A stretch of 64,000 nt of DNA from Calycina herbarum (Eukaryota > Ascomycota > Leotiomycetes > Helotiales > Pezizellaceae). A program made the position numbers and the translations under genes. The stretch lies in contig LLEY01000120.1 of the NCBI GenBank assembly GCA_001414485.1, positions 124,001 to 188,000 of the forward strand, in the 5' to 3' direction. The notes under the pieces were generated by a model, which saw only the letters and a program-made list of their open reading frames with translations, was not told where the DNA came from and ran no database searches. Shown here in pieces: positions 55,908 to 64,000 of the stretch (position 1 is the stretch's first letter; every line of letters begins with the position of its first letter).

Positions 55908-56716
55908 ACTCAGGTGGCTAAACCAAGCAAGCATAATTATACTAAACAAATAATTCTCGCACAAACAACGGCCGAAAAAAATTGCTTTTTAGCTGGATAT
56001 GTAGATCCAATTCATCATTTCAAGTCCATATCGGGAATTGTTACTTGTTCTGGTGTGTACATATAAATAATTGAAGTATTGTCAAGTTGTACAACCTGTA
56101 CGATCGAAATTTGGTCGGAAAAAAATAGTAACGCGGCAAGCGAAAGGATAGAACCAACTGATTCTGTACGACGCATATATTTTGAATCGTATTACACTTA
56201 CTTGCAACTAAAAGATTCTTGTATTAGCAGTTGATTTGTTATATGTTCTGGGGTACTAGAGTTAGCTAAGTTAGTTTGGTAAAAAATGGTTCTGATGAAT
56301 ACGTCCAAAAATAAACCAAGAGTCTGTCGCCTACAGCCTTGTTGAGGCGGAGTACCTTCAATTTTTGCAACGTTCCACAGTACTGCAGCCGCACCTTGCG
56401 CAGCGCGAAGGATTTCGCCCCGGCCCCAAAGTCTGCTTTTCTCACCGCGACAGCGAGAAGCAAATCTCGACCACCATCCAAAAAGACACTATGTCCTAGA
56501 CGAGACCGAGCGACGAGCTAGTTAAAAACATCAACATCACTTCATTAATCTACCTACCTACGTATCTTACTCCCCGTCCATACCCTTGCCGTTTCAACTG
56601 GCATATTGCGACCCAATTCACAAGTTCCACGAAGGGAATGGTATTTTGAGTAAACATATTACGTCCCATCTGGCAGTTATTACTGAAGCTGACTTCTCTT
56701 TGGCTATCTTCACAGG

Positions 56717-59700
56717 ATGTCATTTGGCAGGTTGACAGCGTCGATTCTATCTGGCACGATTGACACAACTGTTGCCTTGGCTTCTCTCAATTTCGACTTC
56801 TCACTCGTAAAAGTGGAAGCTCCAGCTGAATATAAAGGTCTTGGGAGCTCTCTTTCACGTTTCCGCAGCAACGAAGCAGAACATGGCACAGCTCACATTA
56901 CCGCTCGCAAACTTGGGGCGCTTTTCTCTGATGCTGCACCGGTATCACCCAATCTTATCAAAGCCTACGGACTCCGTGTTAGCGAGATAGCGAAGTCCTT
57001 CACATTCAATCCACAAGGTGCAGACAGGGATGGCATTTTTGGAGAGCAGATGGGAGCAGATGGGACAACAATTTGGGCAGCTGCTACTTCGAGCCATGCT
57101 GCCATTTCGGTACATCTGCTCGCCTGTATGTTGGCTCGAGTATGGAGTGGATCAGAGGCTACGTCGATCTGGGCAGAACTCGTTGCTGAACGAAAACGGT
57201 ATTTATCTAGCCAGATTAACGGACAGGGCTCTCTTAATGTTGCCTCATTGACAGCATCGGAGATCTCGTTGACTAGAGACCAGCTCGCCAAATGGGATGC
57301 CAGTGCCCGAGCTTGACTACTCACGGCTGACTCTGCTAAAGACACTCGTCAGAAACAAGTCATACAAAGTGTTAACAACATTGGTACGCTTGTAGATGCA
57401 AAATCTTCCGTTTATAGCAGCGTATTGGTCGCTTGGAATACTGCTATGGTGATAGTTGAGGGCCTAGTCTCCGGCATGCCACAAAGCATCCATAGCGGAG
57501 CAGCGCTTTTAGGCCTCGTTTCCTGGCATCTATATCCCGACTTGGTAGTACTTGGAGGAGCCACCAAGAGTATAAAGCAAGGAGATAGTCTCATTGCTGA
57601 TGGGGGAATTGCTACTATTGGCCTTGAAGACACCACAGCCAATGGACACGGCATCCGTTGGTCTCTCCCGCTGGCACATCTCCGCTTCTACGGTGATCCG
57701 GTCGTTGTAACTCGAGGAGTGGGTCTTCACACGGCAAAAATTACAATTGATCAGTTCCTTTTCGTCGCCCTTGGAAGTTTTATACATAACTGGATGAACA
57801 GCTATGCTGAACTAGAGTCAGTATTAGAGGTATTGCTTCTGATAATTGATCTGCTGGCCATACCAACAGAGCCACATTTTCCTTGGCTACGGTCGCTCGC
57901 TGATCCTGCCAGAATATTTTTGGCATCACAAGGAGAAGATCGCCACGAATTCTTACAACTCATTAAGAGCGGCTGTAGGCGTTATTCGTCATTCTTTGAT
58001 AATGTTAGTGGCCAGCCACCGCCATTCTTGGGACTTTCAGAGCCCAATATACTTTTAGGAGTTTGCCTTGATTATGAGCAGAAAATATGGCTGCTACGGA
58101 AGTTGGCTCACGATTGCGAGAACGATTTACGCTCCGTGGTTATTGTAACAAGTTACAGTACCAATATATTACAGAGTGTGATGAGTTCACCACTGAATGG
58201 TGTTTTGAATGCACATCTGTTGTTACAGATCCTTTGCGGACTCGGGGACGAAAAAGATACCACGGAAGTTTGGAAGAGAATATGCAATTTGGTCATACAC
58301 GTTGGGTGCAGCTACCAAACGATCATGAGACTGCACAACAAAGACTCAGCGAGCTACGCACGACTGGGGAAGATATAATCATAGTCCCAACTGGGACCTT
58401 TAAGACCGTGTATGGTGTATTTTCTTGGACACAACCTCCCCAATACATGACTGAAATGGCATTTGAACGGAACTCTAAACGGAAGTCCTCAGATGGGGAT
58501 TGGACGACTTCTAATGACCTCGGAGCAATATACTCTCGGGCGGATGAGACAGCTCGTATTGAGTTTGAACTACTACTTGGTGATTGCGAAACTGTTGCGT
58601 TATACTCTTTCCACCACATCGAGAGAGAAAACACTTTCGCGCTTAGGCATGTGAATGAAGCCCTTACACACAAGTGTATGTCCTCGGAAAAATTCAAATT
58701 ACACCTATGCAGTATCAAAACATTCGAAGAAGACGACGAAGGAGATGACCGAAGTACCGAAGCAAGTGAAAGAGATAATATTGAAGAAGCATCAGAACCT
58801 CTGAAGACGTATAGGTCTCTGCAAGCGTTGGAAAGTGTATTGGAGGTGTACAAATACATGTCAAATTGCCGGATGTCAATTAAAGTTGCACAACGACCAC
58901 TGCATTTATCCCATTGGTTCATAGAGGATAACAACCCATTGAATGCCAGAGAACCAAGATCCCTGAGCCGACCGCAGATATTTGCATGCATCGCGATGTT
59001 TGATTCTGGTTCCTTGAACATCCGTCCTGCCTTGTTGGAACAAGTCATGGCAATGTCCACTGAAAACTCGTTATATGTTTCGGCCTCATTGCTAGCCGAT
59101 CCTATCAATACATACGCGAATAACACAGTCAAAAGAATTATTGGAAATGTGGGCAAACCTGGAATCGCAATGATGATCCCACCACGAATTCCGAAGATGA
59201 AAGTACTCCCCCATGATATTTGGCACTGTATCAACCACCATGACTTTAATGGCATGCAGGAGGATTGTTTTCAACACACTACTCTACATCTTTCAATTTC
59301 TGAATGGGAAATGCCAATTGATACCGGGATCCGCTCGAATCGAGATTCGGAGTTGTTTTTCCTTGAAGCTCCTGTAGCCCTACACGATAGAGGAAATTGG
59401 GTCGCAGACTTGGATATACTGGGTAACCTGTCACTGCCTAGTTTTCAAACTAGATGCAACTACAAGCCCTGCAGGTGCTCTGACTTATCATACAATCCAA
59501 GTATTGATTTCTCGAGCATAGATTGCTGGGAAGAACTTCTCGAGAGACCTCTTGAACAAGGCATTGTGCGCGCACACAAAAACTGGCAGGCGCGCCTGGC
59601 AGCTGCCGCACTTGGGGTGCAACGCGGGCATACAACGGTTGTACTTCCAGAAGATTTCCGTTGGAATTGCTATGAAAATGATGCTAGTGAGGGTCATGAC

Positions 59701-59856
59701 ATTCTTGAAGGAATCAAACCTACGCCAGTTTCAGACAGAAGAACTCAACATCTTGGTCTAGAACATTACGAGGACGATAGCTCTGATATTTTCAATGATG
59801 ATGGGACAAAAGGCGAAGGCAATGTTTCTGAACCGAATATTTTATTTATTATGTAG
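56717..59856 (+). pseudogene. Large uncharacterised fungal protein, broken by UGA and a frameshift
   Basis: A family of long fungal proteins without assigned function; from memory it is widespread and multicopy in filamentous ascomycetes. The start MSFGRLTASILSGTIDTTVA is followed by LASLNFDFSLVKVEAPAEYK and ARKLGALFSDAAP. The frame meets a TGA at 57314-57316 after WDASARA, then continues in the same frame (LLTADSAKDTRQKQV...) to about 58180, where the sense moves to another frame (CDEFTTEWCFECTSVVTDPL) and runs to the TAG at 59856. Without the two breaks it would encode about 1045 residues. No intron with usable ends bridges the shift. Late parts are hydrophilic, with Cys pairs (NYKPCRCSDLSY) and an acidic tail. 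TGA may replace TGG (Trp), a C-to-T-type change on the other strand. Confidence 0.75.
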
Positions 59857-60769
59857 TCTTGTTGATTGTATTCGAGGGGATATGGAGTTCGCCGCGGAGA
59901 AGACGTTTAATTTCCATTGGTAATTTGATCAGTCAATGAAGTTGTTTTCGAATTTGGTTTTAATGTCATCCAATACCAAAAGTTCCCTCACGCCTTGACG
60001 GGTGGGTCAGCTCTAAATTTCGACGAAGCTGGATGAAGTGAGGAGAAATCCACGATGGCGAGAAGTTTTGAATCTGAGGGGGGGGGGGGTTTATACTCCT
60101 CGCTAGTCCACATCGGGAGTTGCGTCGAGCTTCCAATCGTTCCTTCGAACGAACAAGCTCGCCACCTCCAGTCGACCTCGACCTTGGGACCCATGGTCGT
60201 TCTTTCCGTCATTGACTTTCTTCGCTCGCTCAACGATGGCACCTTGACACCTTGATACCTCGACCTTGACCAGTCGCATCTGCCCTGACACTCAGGCACC
60301 TCGACGTAGCCCTCTACCTTATGAGCTTGGGGGTTCCTCTGTACCTTCGTTTCACTCTCTCGCTCTTGCCGTACCTCAATGTCCACCTACCACTTTGTCT
60401 ACCCTAGCCTAGTCTGCTCCAAAAGCATCCACTCGAGTGTATAGACATGGAAAGAATCGCATGTTTTCTCCCAAGAGATTTTGCTCCAAGATGTTTATAT
60501 AGTATATGCACAGTGACTATCGATTGTACCCCTGGTCAACTCTCCTTTCAACTAAAAATTATTCGTGGTGTTAACATAATGCTATGCTTTCTATGTAACC
60601 AATAAGTAGTTCTAGTAAATAGGTAAACAGTCAATAAAGGGCTAGTTTTCAGAAGGATATTTTTATTATGGACAAGATTGTGCATCATCTACAGTACAAA
60701 GCACCATGCAATACAAAGAAGATGCATAACACCATGAAGGAGGTGGAATTCATAGAACTGGCAAAGTTT
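59857..60769. other. Intergenic
   Basis: Nothing is recognised. A 10-G run lies at about 60081. Frames at 59988-60386 are antisense to each other and low-complexity. Confidence 0.45.
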
Positions 60770-61040
60770 ATTAACTAATGCTATGTAAACGTACTCTAAA
60801 TTCGCCATAATCAACTTCTATAATTTATTAAAATAACTAGGATATTTATAATAAATAAGTGTTGCATAGATAAGTATCTAAGACTCTATACTATTGAAAC
60901 ATTCCAAACTAGATGCAATTAATTTAACTAAGCTAAATACTCTCAAACAATATAATTTTAAAACTTAACTTACTTATACTATAAATCAGCAACGGAATTG
61001 GGCAATTCCAAGTTTAGTAAATAAATCATGCCAATATAGC
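60770..61040. repeat. TGGT-ended repeat copy, reverse orientation
   Basis: Reverse-complemented from about 61036, the sequence reads ttggcatgatttatttacta, then ggaattgcccaattccgttg, then the internal blocks with C/T transitions relative to other copies. The far end near 60775 is an estimate. Confidence 0.5.
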
Positions 61041-61491
61041 ACTTAGTGGTGTACAAGAGTATATGGGAGACAAGAACTGTATCAATCTTGTGCTGAGCAA
61101 CAATTCAAAGCCCCTTGCACATATCTTTCTAAAAATTGCTTTGCATATGTTTTCCATATGTTTTCAGAGATATTGAGATGCTGGCTTTGTGGTTTATTGA
61201 GTTTATGGGGAAGACTCGAAGCAGAATTGTGGTCCAGGTTTGAATCTTGAGTTTGTTTCGACTTGGTGTCATGCTTGTTGAGAGCTTGGTACAAAACCCT
61301 TGAGACAATTTGAGCTTGGGGAGTGAAGAACGCTTTACCTGGATCAAGTTTGTTGCTCAAGCAGACTGGTTCCCATAGTGTAATAGAGTTGCATTGCTGG
61401 GCTAAATGGACTCCTCCACGATGGCTCTCGGTTCTGGAACCCGGGGTCGGAGTGAGAGATATTGATGGATTGGAATGGAGAACTGGTATGC
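61041..61491. other. Intergenic between two repeat copies
   Basis: About 450 bases of mixed composition, less AT-rich than the repeats on either side. Minus-strand frames at 61082-61504 and 61129-61347 overlap each other and show no domain, and a plus-strand frame at 61323-61571 runs into the next repeat. No gene or RNA is recognised. Confidence 0.4.
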
Positions 61492-62655
61492 TACAATTGA
61501 CCAATCATGCAACCAGTTTAGGCCAACAATCTTACTTCATTAGTCTACAGTTTTTAGCTTCATTGAGTTAATTAAACAATTAAGTACTGGGTACTTATCC
61601 AAGTAACATGTACTTAATATATAGTCGCTTAAGTCTTATTTCAACAGGCTTTTTGGGCTCGCAAACAGTTGCGCAAAGATGGCAGGCTATTGTTTCTATG
61701 CTATTACGTTTTAGTCCAGTTTTCCAAAGGATCAATCGTTTTAGGCCTCTGAGTGCTAGATATTCAAGCTCTTTGACCTATCTCTTACATGAACACTGTT
61801 TGGTGATCTCATGGTTGCTATATAGCACGGCACGTCGAAGTTATGGTGTTAAAGTGTCACGATTTGTAAAGATAGAAGAAGGTTTTACAGAAGAGGTTAC
61901 TGTACGGTGTGGTGCGGTGCAGGTGACGTGGTACACTTCATTCGAGAGATTCACTGCTCTGCTAGTCTGTTATACTTTATTTAACATCGGTCTTGTACCG
62001 CTATTAGTGATTTAGCGAGGTGATTTAGAAAATAGACTTCTTTAAAGGACTTTACTAGAATATAGGATATATTCGTAAAAGCATTTAGTTTTTATTCACC
62101 TTAAGGTCTTTTTTATGTTTGTCTTATACAAATTAAGTAGGAAAACAAAGTTATTCAATTGTGTAAAAAACATTTAGAAGAGATATAGAGTTTCTTCAAA
62201 GTCTCTATATGTTTTTATATTATTTTAATTAGGCAGGAAAACACTATCATTTAAAGTATTTTACTAGAATATAATATTTGGAATGTGACTGTTTTAGATA
62301 CTAAAGCAGTTAGCCTTTTTTTAAGTAATTTCAAATCATTTCAACATTTAATGATAACCAAGTTAAATGGACAAAGTTCAGAGCTCTTGAAGAGTTATAG
62401 CACAAAGTACATATCTAAATAATTTATAATTAATTTGGATAACCGAAGTCATTTAGAATAATTAAACTTAGCTAATAAAGTCGAGAGATCTTTGAAGACT
62501 TATAGTACAAAGTACGTATCTAAAGAGTAAATATTTAAATTGAATAATCGAGTATTAAGTACCAATCGTAATTCATCAAGATATAAGTTATTAATTCTTA
62601 GAGAATTCTAGACAGAATTAGTTAATTCCATAATTGGTGAATAAGACAGAGTAGA
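61492..62655. repeat. Long repeat copy with a GC-richer insert
   Basis: The left end ctggtatgctacaattgaccaa is near 61492; the right end gttaattccataattggtga then ataagacagagta ends near 62652. Family internal blocks (gagttaattaaacaatta, then gggtacttatccaagtaac) are present at 61565-61610. About 400 bases from 61630 to 62030 are clearly less AT-rich, and one plus-strand frame (61608-62015, 135 codons) spans them. The insert is of unknown origin. Confidence 0.4.
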
Positions 62656-63311
62656 GTGAGTTTCTATAACTCCCTATCTCACAAAGTGCTTTACGTAGAA
62701 ATTCGTTGGATTGATCTTGTATTCCTAAATTTTTCAGATGGTAGGTGTTCCTAAATCTTCCTAATACATCCCTTGTCCAGCAAAAGATGTCGGTCCCAAA
62801 ATCCAACGTCGCAAGTACTCCAGAAAACCGGCCTTTAAGCTGTCGAAATGGAAGTAACCCATTCTTTGTGTCAACTTGTGAGAACCCCTTTCCGTGTATG
62901 TAATATGTAAACCCTACTCTAGGTTTTGATATTCCAACAGCATCATTGCAACCAATAACCCAAGGAATATATTCCTATTTAACCTCTTGTGCAGAATAAG
63001 CATGGTGTAGATGTTCAAAATACCACCTCATGAACCAAATCTGAAAACCTGCTAGGAAAAACCACCTTGTACAAAGGAAACTTTTTCGGGCTCTTCTCAG
63101 GTTCCAGATCTATGCCGAAGCAAAAGAAACAGAAATTCCTCAAGAAAAGAGAATGTGTAAACGTGTAAGCCCCACCGTCTCAAAAAACCAAGGATATTCC
63201 GCGTGTGAAAACCTTCCTTCTGGCACTTTTTCATTCCCAGAATGAAAGTGGAACGAGTAGAAGCGAGGGTTCTTGAGGAAATCCCCAAGTTATCTGGACA
63301 CCATTCCCTCC
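62656..63311. other. Intergenic, 3' flank of the glucanase gene
   Basis: No gene is recognised. It contains the likely 3' UTR of the minus-strand GH128 gene. Confidence 0.45.
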
Positions 63312-64000
63312 TTAAAACGGAATCGCATAAGCGTAATTGTAACCCAGATTCGTAGGTCGTCCATCCCAGCCAGTAAGCGCACCGCCAGAGAAACTAAGAG
63401 CGGAGAAGAACCAAGCATAACGTTCGATATAATCGGTGTGGTCCATCCATGGTAGAGCCTGTTGAAGAAAACGAACTTGCTCGTCTTCTGAACCGCTGCC
63501 GTTGAACTGTGTCACCAAGTCCATCAGTATATTTTCGAAACACGGAAATTCCAATGCGATTCAGAAATGGAATTTGATCATACCTCTGTGAGCCAAATGT
63601 TTCTATTTCCAATAATATTCTTCAAACTTTGAAGGAAACCTTGGAAATAGCCCAGGTTGTTGGCGCTATCATACCAATGAACAGTGATGAAATCTACTTG
63701 ACAGTCACCGCACAAAGCTAAGAACTCCTTGAGCCATTTGAAGTCACCATCTCCGTTGGTGATGGCGGGAGAGCCGAGCCAAACTTGGTTTCCGAAAGGT
63801 TGGATGTATTGACGCCAAGCGTTTGCAGCATCTTGTGGTGACATGCAGGCTTGCTCTGGCTTGCCAGTAAGGAAACAGAGATCGGGTTCATTGAATCCGA
63901 GGATATGGTTTGCGCCTTTGTTGATTGAGTCTTGCGCTCTTTCAAACCACTGAAATGAATAATATCAGCATACTAGTTCTCGGAGGAAGGAGAGGGACTG
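63312..64000 (-). CDS. GH128-type beta-glucanase (Asl1-like), 5' end outside the window
   Basis: This family cleaves beta-1,3-glucan; fungal members act at the cell wall. The visible exons are 63584-63949 and 63312-63506, split by a 77-nt intron; a further acceptor at 63950 shows that more exons lie beyond the window. In order: WFERAQDSINKGANHILGFN followed by EPDLC, whose Glu is the expected acid/base; then WLGSPAITNGDGDFKWLKEF, VDFITVHWYD and, across the splice, NIWLTE-FNGSG, whose Glu is the expected nucleophile. The end (WFFSALSFSGGALTGWDGRP, NLGYNYAYAIPF) is complete. The C-terminal half of the barrel is intact. Signal peptide and N-terminus cannot be judged here. Confidence 0.88.

Larger units (their letters stand above)
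55060..56716. other. Intergenic with a TA array and a repeat copy
   Basis: No gene is supported. A minus-strand frame at 56266-56481 is not convincing. The features inside are the dinucleotide array and the repeat copy listed separately. Confidence 0.5.

Overview
This window is nuclear DNA of a filamentous ascomycete. The genes carry short introns (47-137 nt, mostly 49-60) with GT/AG ends and CTAAC-like branch sites. They include a cutinase, Zn2Cys6 regulator, HET-domain remnants, GH128 glucanase and fungal-length acetyl-CoA carboxylase. AT-rich, repeat-dense islands alternate with ordinary gene-bearing DNA, which is consistent with RIP-type decay of repeats, though no RIP index was computed. 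The family mix fits Leotiomycetes (Helotiales) best, but that placement is an inference.

Layout. 0.6-1.9 kb: a secreted cutinase in five exons. 3.5-7.8 kb: two minus-strand BTB/POZ genes, the first with an apparent one-base frameshift near its 3' end. 8-13 kb: a gene-free repeat island with a solo LTR (5-bp target duplication), the 3' end of a non-LTR retroelement and decayed inverted-repeat elements. 13.3-17.9 kb: homocysteine S-methyltransferase and a serine-rich conserved fungal protein ending in a short sharp motif. 18.8-19.7 kb: a HET-protein pseudogene. 21.2-25.0 kb: a 1265-codon gene joining a HeLo-like region, a kinase-like region without the catalytic Asp, and a C-terminal trypsin-like protease with an apparent triad. 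25.7-30.1 kb: proteasome ATPase Rpt6 and an NAD-type malic enzyme. 32.4-35.6 kb: a small single-pass membrane protein and a Zn2Cys6 transcription factor. 36.4-39.1 kb: a second HET pseudogene split by an inverted-repeat element, next to a PIF/Harbinger-like element nested in another repeat copy. 40.3-42.2 kb: a NudE/Ndel1-type coiled-coil protein. 45-52 kb: acetyl-CoA carboxylase. 53.7-55.1 kb: a Ser/Thr-rich membrane protein. 56.7-59.9 kb: a large uncharacterised fungal gene broken by one in-frame UGA and one frameshift. 60-63 kb: another AT-rich repeat island. 63.3 kb to the end: a GH128-type glucanase, cut by the window edge.

Housekeeping functions (Rpt6, Acc1, malic enzyme, NudE, homocysteine methyltransferase) are intact. 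The broken genes are HET-type or lineage-expanded families beside repeats. Malic enzyme and acetyl-CoA carboxylase are about 15 kb apart; both can serve fatty-acid synthesis, but nothing here shows co-regulation. The most notable locus is the HeLo-like/pseudokinase/protease gene at 21.2-25.0 kb, whose front half recalls MLKL-type cell-death effectors. The exon models also show three introns that are multiples of three and lack stops, so a pure ORF reading would wrongly translate them.
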